A stretch of DNA of 64,000 nt from Caloramator quimbayensis (GCF_900167605.1 NZ_FUYH01000009.1:1-64000), one strand, 5' to 3'; counted from the first letter of the stretch, positions 42,732-52,030 are shown. Made by a program: numbers and translations. The notes: generated by a model not told the origin, from the sequence alone.

Positions 42732-44639
42732 ATGGGAAGTTATGAGCATTATGATTCCGCAAGAAAAAAGGCTTTAAAGGAATATACTTCAAACATATCT
42801 AAAGGAAACATAGGTTATCTTCCTTCTCTTGAAGGTATTTTAAAGGATGTTGAAATAGTGTCTCAGGTTGAGCTTGGAACCTTTGAGATACCTCTTAAAA
42901 AGATTGTTGGTACCTATTCCCATGCTCGAAGTCTTGCCTTTGCTAAGAATTTTATGCCCCTTGTTGATAATGATTCTGAGTTTAAAGAAAAGTGGTCAAA
43001 TCTATGCCAAATTCAGCTTGATGAAGGAATACGCGATCCTATAAAGGTATATGAATACATGAACTGGTTCTATGTTATTGAAGGGAATAAAAGGGTAAGC
43101 GTCCTCAAATATTTAGATGCATATTCTATAAGTGCAAGCATTACCCGTCTTATACCAAAGAAGAATCCTGATGACATTGATAACCAGATATATTATGAGT
43201 TTTTAGACTTTAACAATAAAACCAAACTTTATTCTATATGGTTTACTAAGAAAAAACGTTTTCCAAAGCTTTTAAAGCTTCTTGAAGATTATAACCCAAA
43301 GGATGCTATATTTAATAATAAATATAAGCATTTTGAAGCCTATGTGTATAATGTTTTTAGAAAGGTCTATCATGAACTTGGAGGGGATAACCTTCCTATT
43401 ACAACTGGAGATGCTTTCTTAGAGTTTGCTAAAATTTATGGAATTTTAGATAAACTCGAGGAAGATAATATAAAAGTTCCTATAAAAGGGCTTATTAAAG
43501 AACTTGTTTCATATAAATCAAAAAGCGATATAGATATTTCATCAGACCCTGATGAGCTTCCATCTCCGGGACTTATTCAAACTCTAACCACTCTTATAAA
43601 ACCCCATAAAATTCTTAAGATTGCCTTTGTTTATGCAAGAACAATTGAGGGTTCTGGCTGGACCTATGCCCATGAAATAGGCAGAAAATATCTTGAGGAT
43701 AAATTAGCAGGTCAAGTTACAACAAGCTATGTTGAAATGGTTCCTGAGGGAGATGAGGCCTATGATGTTATAAAGAAACTATCCCTCGATGGCAATGATG
43801 TAATATTTACAACGAGCCCTGTTTTTAAAAACGCAACTATAAAATGCGCCCTTGAGCATCCTAATATTAGATATTTTAACTGTTCAGAGAGCAGGCCCTA
43901 CGCTCATCTTTCTAATTATTATGGAAGAACCTATGAGTCAAGATTTTTAACTGGAATTATTGCCGGCTCCATGACTAAAACTAATATTATAGGATATTCT
44001 GCAACCTCTCCAAACCCTGAAGTTATAAGCGCAATAAATTCCTTTGCCCTTGGTGCTAAGATGGTAAACCCATATTGCAAGGTTTTAGTTTCCTGGACAC
44101 GAGAATGGAACAGCCACGAAAAGTCCACAGGAGTTACTGAAAAACTTATTCATGAAGGTGCTGATATTATCTCAAACCTTGTTCTTACAATACCAAGAAA
44201 GGTTACAGCTAAATTTGGAGTTTACTCAATGCTCTGCAGCATAGATACGGAAAGCAAAATGCCTGATAAATATCTTGCAGCGCCAATATGGCACTGGGGC
44301 GTATTTTACGAGAAAATAGTAAACACAATACTTAATGATACTTTCAAAACAATAACCGATATGTTCAGCGAAAATGCAAAACTTATAAATTTTTATTGGG
44401 GACTTGCTTCAGGGGTACTCGACATATACTACTCTAAAACCCATGTACCCCTCGATACTCAAAAGCTTATTGAGCTTATGAAAAAAATGATAGCAAACAA
44501 TGACTATCATCCTTTCACTGGACCTGTTTATGATAATAACGGAAATATAAGAATTGCATTCGATGAAACAGCATCCCATGAAGAAATACTTTCTATGAAC
44601 TGGTATGCTGATAATGTGATTGCAGATGATTATATTTAA
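42732..44639 (+). CDS. Cytoplasmic ParB-like/BMP-family fusion protein
   Basis: The 635-residue protein has no signal peptide or lipobox. Residues 1-130 include WFYVIEGNKRVSVLKYL, the GNKR.SV pattern of ParB/Srx-like nuclease-fold domains. From about residue 300 comes a BMP/PnrA-type ligand-binding domain (ILKIAFVYARTIEGSGWTYA, VIFTTSPVFKNATIK, GIIAGSMTKTNIIGYSATSP, EGADIIS). BMP proteins are normally exported lipoproteins that bind nucleosides, so this looks like an intracellular sensor. No permease or ATPase genes are nearby. ATG 42732 has GGGGTG upstream. The role is unknown. Confidence 0.78.
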   Translation: MGSYEHYDSARKKALKEYTSNISKGNIGYLPSLEGILKDVEIVSQVELGTFEIPLKKIVGTYSHARSLAFAKNFMPLVDNDSEFKEKWSNLCQIQLDEGIRDPIKVYEYMNWFYVIEGNKRVSVLKYLDAYSISASITRLIPKKNPDDIDNQIYYEFLDFNNKTKLYSIWFTKKKRFPKLLKLLEDYNPKDAIFNNKYKHFEAYVYNVFRKVYHELGGDNLPITTGDAFLEFAKIYGILDKLEEDNIKVPIKGLIKELVSYKSKSDIDISSDPDELPSPGLIQTLTTLIKPHKILKIAFVYARTIEGSGWTYAHEIGRKYLEDKLAGQVTTSYVEMVPEGDEAYDVIKKLSLDGNDVIFTTSPVFKNATIKCALEHPNIRYFNCSESRPYAHLSNYYGRTYESRFLTGIIAGSMTKTNIIGYSATSPNPEVISAINSFALGAKMVNPYCKVLVSWTREWNSHEKSTGVTEKLIHEGADIISNLVLTIPRKVTAKFGVYSMLCSIDTESKMPDKYLAAPIWHWGVFYEKIVNTILNDTFKTITDMFSENAKLINFYWGLASGVLDIYYSKTHVPLDTQKLIELMKKMIANNDYHPFTGPVYDNNGNIRIAFDETASHEEILSMNWYADNVIADDYI

Positions 44640-44645
44640 TTTAAC

Positions 44646-44683
44646 AAAGAGGCTGTCACAATTAATTTGTGTACCGCCTCTTT
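44646..44683 (+). terminator. Terminator of the BMP-fusion gene
   Basis: AAAGAGGC and GCCTCTTT pair, with extra pairs TGTCACA/TTGTGTACC inside, 6 nt past the stop. Confidence 0.8.
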
Positions 44684-45213
44684 ATTAAACTTACTAAACT
44701 TTATTATTTGATTTTTATATTTTAAATCATATTTTATAAATTTTTGTATCAATAGCTAAAGCTTTAGTAGGAATGGTTAGTGTGAAAATATTTCTTCTCC
44801 GCTTTTGGTGTCTCTGGGAAAGTTCCTAAAAAATGCCCCTATGAATTTTTTATTACAACATATAGTATATATAGACTTGGCGTTCATACAATAAATAGTA
44901 TATTTTTGGTGAACATTATAATTTTTCGGAGGCCTCCCTATCACCGGAGATGGAGGATAGAGGTAAAAAATTCCATGTAATTAGCAAGTGACAAGCTTTT
45001 CATACATTCCTTGTAGCAATTGCTTAGTCACGGCTTGTTAATGTTCTTATAAAGTTAAGATTTATACATTTATGTTAAAAATTAATGTATAATTTATATT
45101 TCGCTTAATGCATAAACTACATTATATTAATAGTTTTATACTGATTTTACCATTGAATATACTTGATTTTCAAAACTTTTATTGATTTAGGAAAAACGAA
45201 TCAGCATTTCTGT
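44684..45213. other. 530-bp gene-free region
   Basis: No open frame with a ribosome site was found on either strand. A GGTTAGTGTGAAAA string at 44776-44789 is shared with 16588-16601. A GC-richer patch at 44930-44962 can fold into a short stem (CCTCCCTATC with GATAGAGG), standing out from the AT-rich surroundings. It could be a small RNA or debris. Confidence 0.4.
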
Positions 45214-45807
45214 CTATTTTTTATAATCAATAACATAGTATCCGCAAGCGTTTATTATAGTTGTGTTATTATATTTCCTTATTCTTTCATTAATACCGTA
45301 GTTTAAATGCTGATGACCATGGAAATGGTATTTAGGAGAGTGCTTGTCTATTAAATCTCTAAAGCATTTAAATCCTCTATGACACAAATCTTCGCCATCG
45401 CCAAGCCCCTCAGCTGCAGCATGAGTTACAAGAATATCAAATCCTTTTTTTAAAAAAAGCTTCGTTTTCAGCTTAGAAATTCTTTTTTTCATAGCCTTTT
45501 CTGTATATTGATGGGAAGCATCTTTATATTTCATACTTCCTCCAAGCCCAATAATCCTTATTCCTTTATATATAATAAACTTTCCATCGATGCACTCACA
45601 TCCCTCAGGGGGATTTATATCATAGTTTTGATCATGATTTCCAGGAACATAAAAAAGCGGGGCTTTTATAAATGTAACAAGAAATGATAGATATTCAGCT
45701 TTCAAATCTCCACAGGATATAATAAGCTCGATATCTTTAAACTTCTCTATGTCAAAGTAATCCCATAAATATTTAGATTCTATGTCTGATACCAATAGTA
45801 TTTTCAT
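45214..45807 (-). CDS. Metallophosphoesterase
   Basis: A 197-residue calcineurin-like phosphoesterase with metal-binding blocks LLVSDIESKYL (D..E in place of D.H), ELIISCGDLKAEYL, YVPGNHDQNYD, LVTHAAAEGLGDG and HFHGHQHLNYG. The first block has Glu where the usual motif has His, a mild deviation. It acts in the cytoplasm; the substrate is unknown. ATG 45807 follows AGTAGGA; an earlier in-frame start is rejected for lack of a site. Confidence 0.87.
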   Translation of the reverse strand: MKILLVSDIESKYLWDYFDIEKFKDIELIISCGDLKAEYLSFLVTFIKAPLFYVPGNHDQNYDINPPEGCECIDGKFIIYKGIRIIGLGGSMKYKDASHQYTEKAMKKRISKLKTKLFLKKGFDILVTHAAAEGLGDGEDLCHRGFKCFRDLIDKHSPKYHFHGHQHLNYGINERIRKYNNTTIINACGYYVIDYKK

Positions 45808-45900
45808 ATAAATCCTACTTTCCTTTGTCAAATATGCAAATACTATTATACTAAAAATTCTTGAAATATGACATAGAAAATGTAGAAATTTGTTTGAAAA

Positions 45901-46299
45901 TTATAAATTGATATATTCATTTAAAGCGTTAACATCGGCAGCAGCCCAATCTATATTTAAAAGATTTTTGGCATAGTCCCAAATTATATCCTTATGCTCT
46001 TTCAATTTTATCTGTCCTGAAATTATATAACACACAAAGGGAATAAGCTCTATTGATATATTATCATAGTCATGTATATAGCTATTTAGCTTCTTTTTAA
46101 TACCAATATTTATGTCAAGTTCCTCTTTTATTTCGCGCACTATGCATTCTTCAGCTTCTTCCCCTTCATTTACCTTTCCACCAGGGAATTCCCACTTTAA
46201 AGGAAGAATCATTCTTTCACTTCTCTGCGCCGCAAGTATTTTACCTTCATTTTCTATTATCGCACAGGCTACCTTTATTATCTTTTGTTCTTTTTCCAT
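45901..46299 (-). CDS. NUDIX hydrolase, MutT/8-oxo-dGTPase-like
   Basis: The 132-residue protein starts with VACAIIENEGKILAAQRS and contains the Nudix box GGKVNEGEEAEECIVREIKEE with its catalytic REIKEE. The final segment (W.YAKNLLNIDWAAADVNAL) matches MutT-type 8-oxo-dGTP/CTP pyrophosphohydrolases. It would cleanse the nucleotide pool of oxidised forms. ATG 46299 has GAGGTG upstream. It stands alone. Confidence 0.9.
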   Translation of the reverse strand: MEKEQKIIKVACAIIENEGKILAAQRSERMILPLKWEFPGGKVNEGEEAEECIVREIKEELDINIGIKKKLNSYIHDYDNISIELIPFVCYIISGQIKLKEHKDIIWDYAKNLLNIDWAAADVNALNEYINL

Positions 46300-46365
46300 A
46301 TTCAGCACCTCACAAAGTTAAATCTACATTTATATTATATATTCTCCCTTCTCATAAGTTAATAT

Positions 46366-46523
46366 GGGGACAGTTCAGTTTTTTATGCTAACGGTATATT
46401 TTAAAAGGGTTGGGGGGTTAGGGGACGGTTCAGTTTTTTTTTATTCATTCGAGGATTTTTTTAAACTTTAAGGGCAGCCACTAAGGGTTAATTAGGGATT
46501 TAATTAGGGACAGTTCATTTTTT
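46366..46523 (+). repeat. Three plus-oriented repeats next to the RAYT gene
   Basis: Cores GGGGACAGTTCAG (46366-46385), GGGGACGGTTCAG (46420-46440) and AGGGACAGTTCATTTTTTT (46505-46523) lie downstream of the minus-strand transposase gene. They point toward it and face the opposite-oriented copy at 47743-47763 beyond its start. The transposase gene is thus bracketed by inverted repeats. Confidence 0.85.
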
Positions 46524-46740
46524 TAATGTTAAAAGAAAATAAGTTTATGTAATCTTAAAAATTCTATAATCATTACCGTTAACTATATTACTTTTTTATT
46601 TGTTTTAATCAGAACCACTGACTAAAAATTATATATAATTTCCTAATTTTTAGTTATTTAATGTATGCTTGTCCATATTTATTAAAATTTTTATCTGTTG
46701 CTATTTTGATTGTTTCTTACTTTTATGTTTGAAGTATTTT

Positions 46741-47655
46741 TTAGCAAGCCGATTTAATAAAATCACTTATTATGTTTTTATATTTTTCATTATTTTTGAA
46801 TAGGCTAAACCCATAGGCACAAAGATGGGAAACTTGGGATGCTGTTATATTCCCCGCAAATGCACATATCTCTTTACAGCTTAAATTGCATAAGCTTCTC
46901 ATTAAAAATATGCATAATGCTCTATAATCTTTTGAATCTTTTTTACCTTTCACGTGAAACATATCTGGAGTTATAGTTTTAGCATAATTCGCTACAAATT
47001 CAAGTACCTTTTGAGGCGCAAAATCTCTTACAAGTATCTTCCTTTCGCTTCTATATTCACTTCCATCTCCTTCAAACTCAACGATTTCCTTCATCTTAGG
47101 ATCATTACACTTACCTACAAACTTTATGTATAATTCTCTTGCTCTTTTTATATCATAACTAAATTGTGTTAAAACAAAATAAGGATCGAGAATATTATAT
47201 TTATCTTTAAAGAGCCCTAAATATATTCCCAAACTACTAAAGGGGTACTCCTGAATTTTTTCATGAAATTTTTTAATATCTTCAGGATTTTTATGTATAT
47301 AGCCGGATAGTGTTACAAGATAAGCATTATCATCAACAATGATGCTTTTAAAACGATCAGCAAAAACATGACCATGTCTATCATATTTTTTATTGTAGTA
47401 CTGTGCATAGCATTGATTTATAACATGCATAAATTTAGAAATATCGGCTCCATTGGAGTCGATTATAAAATGGGCATGATTATCCATAAGACAATATGCA
47501 TAAATTTTAAATAAAAATATTTCCTTATAACGCTTCAAAAATTTCATGAAATTATCCTTATCCTCATCTTCTTTATATAAAATAGTATCTCCAACACTTT
47601 TAATCATAACATGATAAATGCTGTCAAAACTCTTTTGGCGAGCGGTCCTTGGCAT
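46741..47655 (-). CDS. REP-associated tyrosine transposase (RAYT, Y1/HUH family)
   Basis: The 304-residue protein has the IS200-like Y1 fold: start MPRTARQKSFDSIYHVMIKS, HUH motif CLMDNHAHFIID (His60/His62), the RAYT-typical HGHVFADRFKSIIV, and the catalytic tyrosine in GYIHKNPED (Tyr119). A C-terminal HTH-like domain (CKEICAFAGNITASQVSHLC) could add DNA binding. Such single-strand nucleases act on REP hairpins. No TnpB or IS200-type ends are seen, so it appears domesticated rather than a self-moving IS. GGAGG precedes ATG 47655. GGGACAGTTC repeats lie on both sides. Confidence 0.88.
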   Translation of the reverse strand: MPRTARQKSFDSIYHVMIKSVGDTILYKEDEDKDNFMKFLKRYKEIFLFKIYAYCLMDNHAHFIIDSNGADISKFMHVINQCYAQYYNKKYDRHGHVFADRFKSIIVDDNAYLVTLSGYIHKNPEDIKKFHEKIQEYPFSSLGIYLGLFKDKYNILDPYFVLTQFSYDIKRARELYIKFVGKCNDPKMKEIVEFEGDGSEYRSERKILVRDFAPQKVLEFVANYAKTITPDMFHVKGKKDSKDYRALCIFLMRSLCNLSCKEICAFAGNITASQVSHLCAYGFSLFKNNEKYKNIISDFIKSAC

Positions 47656-47742
47656 TTTATCAACCTCCATAATATAATTTTACCTTCAAGATAAGTATTA
47701 CCAATTATGGCGACAAGTATGCATTGCACCAAAAATATTGTT

Positions 47743-47763
47743 TAAATTTGTGAACTGTCCCTT
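47743..47763 (-). repeat. GGGACAGTTC repeat upstream of the RAYT gene
   Basis: A minus-oriented copy (AAATTTGTGAACTGTCCC on the plus strand) lies in the 200 bp between the divergent RAYT and MFS genes. Confidence 0.85.
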
Positions 47764-47873
47764 ACTTTTTAAACAATCACTAATAAATATTTTTATTGAC
47801 ATAAATTAAATCTACTACTATAATAATTTTATAATTATATAATTATTTCATTATATTATTGGGAGGTTTTCAA

Positions 47874-49037
47874 ATGACAACTAATGACAAAAAAATTATT
47901 TTACTTGTTTTAGGTCTAATGGCTTTCTTAGCAAACGGTGACAATTATGCCGCAGCTCCATTAATTATAAACATTGCTAAAGACTTAAATTTAAATCTAA
48001 CTACCGCCGCAATATCAGTTACCGCATATATGCTATCCTTTGGGTTATTTACAATTTTATTCGGACCATTAGGTGATAGATATGGGAAGACAAAAATTAT
48101 AAATATTGCTGCATTCGGTACATCAATTTTCAGCATACTTGGTGCATTTGCCTTTAATCTACCCTCACTAATATTTTTCAGAGCAGTAAATGGTGCCTTT
48201 GGCGCTGGAATATTTCCAGTAACCATGGCACTTGTTGGTGAAATTTTTGAACAAAATGAAAGACAAAAATCTATAGGTAAAGTCATGGGCATGATGTTCT
48301 TAGGGGGGGCTTCTGCTACATTTATTGGAGGTATAATTGCTTATTTGGGCTCATGGAGAGCAGTTTATTTCATTTATGGCTTAGGTGAATTAATACTTTC
48401 AATTATTATGCTTAAAAAGCTGCCTAAAATTCCTGGAATAATAAATCACCTTGATTTAACTGGAGTTTATAAAAAAGCATTATCAAATTTTAAACTTATA
48501 TCTGTCGTATCAACAATTATGCTTGTTGGTTTTAGCGTATTTGGTAGCTTTACCTATACAGGTAAATTTATTCAATCAAAAACTGGTTATAATATATTAA
48601 TTGTTGGAATAATATTAACTTCATTTGGTATTGCAACAGTAGTAGGTGGCAGAATAGCTCCAAAACTAAAGAATAATCTTAAAAATAAATTTTTGTTAGT
48701 TTTAGGATTAATTGGTTCTATATCCCTATATCTATTTTCTCAAACCAACTCAACTTTACTTATAGTAATAGCTTTATTTGGATTTGGACTTGCTTTTGTT
48801 TCTCTTCAATCAACTTTAGTATCAACAGCACAAGAAACTATGCCAAGTCTAAGGGGTACTGCGATGTCTCTTGCATCCTTTAATATGTTTATTGGTGGTG
48901 CAATAGGTACGAGCATTAACGGAAAAATAATTAATCATTATAGCAACTTTAGTTATGTATTCATAGGTGCAGCTATTGCAATGCTCCTTGTCTCATTTAT
49001 TGCAACTTATACAGTAAATAATGCACTAAAAAAATAA
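47874..49037 (+). CDS. Major facilitator superfamily transporter
   Basis: A 387-residue protein with 12 predicted helices and the MFS motif A in the 2-3 loop (GPLGDRYGKTKII). Its middle has the GFGLAFVSLQSTLVSTAQE helix and RGTAMSLASFNMFIGGAIG typical of DHA1-type drug or sugar exporters. The substrate is unknown. ATG 47874 follows GGGAGG. Confidence 0.92.
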   Translation: MTTNDKKIILLVLGLMAFLANGDNYAAAPLIINIAKDLNLNLTTAAISVTAYMLSFGLFTILFGPLGDRYGKTKIINIAAFGTSIFSILGAFAFNLPSLIFFRAVNGAFGAGIFPVTMALVGEIFEQNERQKSIGKVMGMMFLGGASATFIGGIIAYLGSWRAVYFIYGLGELILSIIMLKKLPKIPGIINHLDLTGVYKKALSNFKLISVVSTIMLVGFSVFGSFTYTGKFIQSKTGYNILIVGIILTSFGIATVVGGRIAPKLKNNLKNKFLLVLGLIGSISLYLFSQTNSTLLIVIALFGFGLAFVSLQSTLVSTAQETMPSLRGTAMSLASFNMFIGGAIGTSINGKIINHYSNFSYVFIGAAIAMLLVSFIATYTVNNALKK

Positions 49038-49062
49038 AAGCAGGCTTAAAACCTGCTTTTAT
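49036..49062. terminator. Terminator after the MFS gene
   Basis: The symmetrical stem AAAAGCAGG / CCTGCTTTT ends in T-rich sequence; it could also stop transcripts from the convergent hom gene. Confidence 0.88.
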
Positions 49063-49145
49063 TTATATTATGAATAACTTTTTAAATTATTTCTACATTA
49101 TATAAATACTTAAATTTTGCAGCTTAAATTATAAAGAACTTATAT

Positions 49146-49164
49146 ATATTTGTGAACTGTCCCT
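49146..49164 (-). repeat. GGGACAGTTC repeat just past the hom stop codon
   Basis: On the minus strand the hom TAA is followed after about 5 nt by AGGGACAGTTCACAAATAT. Confidence 0.85.
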
Positions 49165-49169
49165 ATTAT

Positions 49170-50456
49170 TTAATTAAACTCATATATCCTTATAACATTT
49201 TCAATACCATTAACAGAATTTAAAGTCTTTATTTTTTCTAACGAATCTACTATATTCCCATATTTTGCATCATGAGTCACAAATACAAGATTAACTTTAT
49301 GCTCTGCAAATACATCTTGTGTAACAGATAATATACTAATATTATGTTGCCCAAATATATTTGCTATTTGTCCTAATACTCCTGCCTGATCTTTAACATC
49401 AAGTCTAATATAGTATTTTGATATAAATTCCTTAGACTGTTTTATTGGCATTTTGCTGCTATTTACTTCATAATTAAAATTATATGGTACATCAAAATTA
49501 TTCCTTATTATAGAAATAATATCGCTAACAACAGCACTTCCAGTTGGTAAATCCCCTGCACCTCTTCCACAAAGGAGTAAATCTCCAACAGCATTACCTT
49601 TTATAAAAATCGCATTAAAAGAGTCTCCTACATTTGCAATAGGGTGATTTTTTTCTACCATTGCTGGATGAACCCTAAGTTCGAGGTTGTCCTCTTCCTT
49701 TGCTATTGCTAAAAGCTTAATAACATAACCAAATCTTTTTGCATATTCAATATCAACAGCCTTGATTCTACCAATTCCCTCTCTATAAATTGAATTTATA
49801 TCAACAGATGTATTAAAAGAAAGGGAAGCCATAATTGCAAGCTTATATACAGCATCAAAACCTTCAACATCAGATGTAGGATCTGCCTCGGCATATCCAA
49901 GATTTTGCGCCTGTTTTAAAGCCTCTTCAAATTCCAATCCCTCATCAGTCATTTTTGTTAATATATAATTCGTAGTACCATTTACAATTCCTGTTATTTC
50001 CTTAATCTTGTTTGCTGTAAGGCTTTCATTTATTCCTTTTATAATAGGAATTCCCCCGCCTACGCTTGCTTCATAATAAATCATAACATTATTTTCATTC
50101 ACAGCCTTAAAAATTTCATCCGCAAAGCTTGCAACAACAAGCTTATTTGCAGTAACAATATGTTTCTTGCACTCTGCAGCCTTTATTATATATTCCTTTG
50201 CAGGATGCGCCCCCCCAATCAGCTCAACAATAATTTTTATTTCCTCATCATAAAAAATATCATCAGAATTCGTCGTTAAAATTTCCTTTGGCACATCCAC
50301 ACACCTTTTTTTATTAATGTCCTTAACAAGTATTTTTTTAATTTCTATCTCATATCCGCACTTTGATATTATTTCATCCATATTTGAATTTAATATTTTC
50401 CATACACCTTGTCCAACTGTTCCAAATCCCAAAAGCCCTATTTTAATTTTTTTCAT
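49170..50456 (-). CDS. hom: Homoserine dehydrogenase
   Basis: A 428-residue NAD(P)-dependent enzyme reducing aspartate semialdehyde to homoserine. It has the nucleotide motif GLLGFGTVGQGVWKIL, the catalytic region YEASVGGGIPIIKGINESL (including catalytic Lys), NGTTNYILTKM and GYAEADPTSDVEG. A C-terminal ACT domain (DQAGVLGQIANIFGQHNISI) provides threonine feedback. ATG 50456 follows AGAGG; an in-frame ATG 9 nt upstream overlaps that site. It ends the lysC-thrBC-hom group, although 330 bp of repeats separate it from lysC. Confidence 0.95.
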   Translation of the reverse strand: MKKIKIGLLGFGTVGQGVWKILNSNMDEIISKCGYEIEIKKILVKDINKKRCVDVPKEILTTNSDDIFYDEEIKIIVELIGGAHPAKEYIIKAAECKKHIVTANKLVVASFADEIFKAVNENNVMIYYEASVGGGIPIIKGINESLTANKIKEITGIVNGTTNYILTKMTDEGLEFEEALKQAQNLGYAEADPTSDVEGFDAVYKLAIMASLSFNTSVDINSIYREGIGRIKAVDIEYAKRFGYVIKLLAIAKEEDNLELRVHPAMVEKNHPIANVGDSFNAIFIKGNAVGDLLLCGRGAGDLPTGSAVVSDIISIIRNNFDVPYNFNYEVNSSKMPIKQSKEFISKYYIRLDVKDQAGVLGQIANIFGQHNISILSVTQDVFAEHKVNLVFVTHDAKYGNIVDSLEKIKTLNSVNGIENVIRIYEFN

Positions 50457-50794
50457 ATTTATCATCCTCTCATAAAATTTGGGGACAGTTCTGTTTTTTT
50501 TGCAATATATCGTTAATTAAAAATGTTACCCTTGATCATCGTCCGTTAATTGTTAACAAATTTTAACATTATCTTATGCATTAAATTAATAAATATCAAA
50601 TTTAAAAGAATATGCTTTCTTAAACATTAAATATTTGTGAACTGTCACTGTTTTCTTTAATATTTTCTATAAACAAAATCCAAACAATTTATCTTAATTT
50701 GATACTCTCTTCATTACATCTTTCATTTGTTTTAAAATTTCTGCTCTATTAATATAAATAAATTTGTGAGCTGTCCCTATTCTTCCTTTAATTA
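50457..50794. repeat. Repeat-filled gap between lysC and hom
   Basis: Cores lie at 50480-50500 (plus), 50631-50649 (minus, GAACTGTCACT), 50760-50780 (minus, GAGCTGTCCCT) and 50821-50845 (inside lysC). The gap carries no gene. Its content may change the readthrough from thrC-thrB-lysC into hom. Confidence 0.8.
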
Positions 50795-52030
50795 TTATAC
50801 TTGTCCTACTGAAAATAATACTGAACTGTCCCTTAGCTTGTCCTTAGGCTTACACCCATCCTCGCTGCAAAATATCTCATGCAGTGCATTCACCGCCTTT
50901 TTTGCATCCTCCTCCTTCATAAGGCACCAAATAGTAGTATGGGAGTCTGCGGTTTGAAGCACTTTTATGTTCTCCTCTCTTAAGACCTTTAATATTTTTG
51001 CCATAATTCCCGGTATGCCCCTCATTCTATTCCCTACGACCGCCACTTTGCTGCATCCTCCTATAATATTATATTTAAGCCCGAACTCATTAAAAATCTC
51101 CCTAACCATACTTTCATCGCTCTCGTTTATTGTAAATACCTTCTTTTCGGGAAATATGTTTATAAAATCAATGCTTATGTTGTTTTTAGAAAGTAAATCG
51201 AGAACCTCATCATCTTCGCAATTTATAGTAACCTGAGATATTTTATTTACACAGGTTATACCCGTAATTACATTATCTCTTTCAGATATGCAGTTTGAGA
51301 TTATTGTTCCCTTTGCATCCGTTAGAGTATTTTTTATAATAAGAGGCACATTCCCCTTCATGGCATATTCAACCGCCCTCGGGTGAATCACCTTCGCCCC
51401 TTCCTGTGCAAGCTTGAACACCTCGTTATAGCTTATTTCATCTATAATCCTCGCATCCTTAACAATATTAGGATCCGCAGTCATAATACCATCAACATCG
51501 GTATAAATCTCAACACATTCAGCATTAAGTGCAGCTCCTAAAACCGCTCCTGTAACATCGCTTCCTCCCCTTCCGAGAGTAGTAAAATCTCCATCCCTGC
51601 TTATCCCCTGAAATCCTGTAACGATTGGGATGACACCTTTTTCTAAAATTTTTAATATCTCATCGGTTTTAACCTCTAATATATCTGCATTTCCATAATT
51701 TTCATCGGTCAAAATTCCAGCCCGTCCCCCTGTCAGCACCCTTGCCTCATAACCTCTTGCTGCAAAAACATCCGAAAGAACAACCGATGATATTATCTCT
51801 CCGCAGCACATTAAAAGGTCAAGCTCTCTTCTATTTAAAAAATCTCTTTCACTTATTAAAGATAAGAGAGTATCTGTTGCATAAGGATCTCCCTTTCTTC
51901 CGATGGCCGAAACCACAACAACAGGGCTAAAACCCCTTTCTATCGCTTCTATAACCCTGTCAGCCACCATTTCACGCCTTTTAGATGTTGAAACTGATGT
52001 CCCTCCAAACTTTTGAACGATTATCTTCAT
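50795..52030 (-). CDS. lysC: Aspartokinase with a repeat-derived C-terminus
   Basis: A 411-residue kinase phosphorylating aspartate, the entry step to threonine, methionine and lysine. It has KFGGTSVSTSKRREMV, the RGGSD motif (TLGRGGSDVTGAVLGAALNA), YTDVDGIMTADP and two C-terminal ACT domains (VTINCEDDEVL; VAVVGNRMRGIPGIMAKIL). The final residues KDKLRDSSVLFSVGQV are encoded by a GGACAAGCTAAGGGACAGTTC repeat copy, so the ancestral stop was displaced. ATG 52030 follows GGGAGG. Confidence 0.95.
   Translation of the reverse strand: MKIIVQKFGGTSVSTSKRREMVADRVIEAIERGFSPVVVVSAIGRKGDPYATDTLLSLISERDFLNRRELDLLMCCGEIISSVVLSDVFAARGYEARVLTGGRAGILTDENYGNADILEVKTDEILKILEKGVIPIVTGFQGISRDGDFTTLGRGGSDVTGAVLGAALNAECVEIYTDVDGIMTADPNIVKDARIIDEISYNEVFKLAQEGAKVIHPRAVEYAMKGNVPLIIKNTLTDAKGTIISNCISERDNVITGITCVNKISQVTINCEDDEVLDLLSKNNISIDFINIFPEKKVFTINESDESMVREIFNEFGLKYNIIGGCSKVAVVGNRMRGIPGIMAKILKVLREENIKVLQTADSHTTIWCLMKEEDAKKAVNALHEIFCSEDGCKPKDKLRDSSVLFSVGQV
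50820..50850 (-). repeat. GGGACAGTTC repeat embedded in the 3' end of lysC
   Basis: The full leader and core (GGACAAGCTAAGGGACAGTT plus C) lie within the reading frame of lysC and encode DKLRDSS. This is an intergenic-type repeat turned into coding sequence. Confidence 0.85.

Noticed and set aside
45214-45807. The two metallophosphoesterases (here and at 59120) as recent duplicates
   Set aside because: Apart from family motifs they share little sequence and differ in metal-binding block 1, so they are distant paralogs.
46741-47655. The Y1 transposase as an autonomous IS200/IS605 element
   Set aside because: Length, the HGHVFADRFKS block and the C-terminal HTH fit RAYTs better; no tnpB and no IS200-type subterminal ends were seen.
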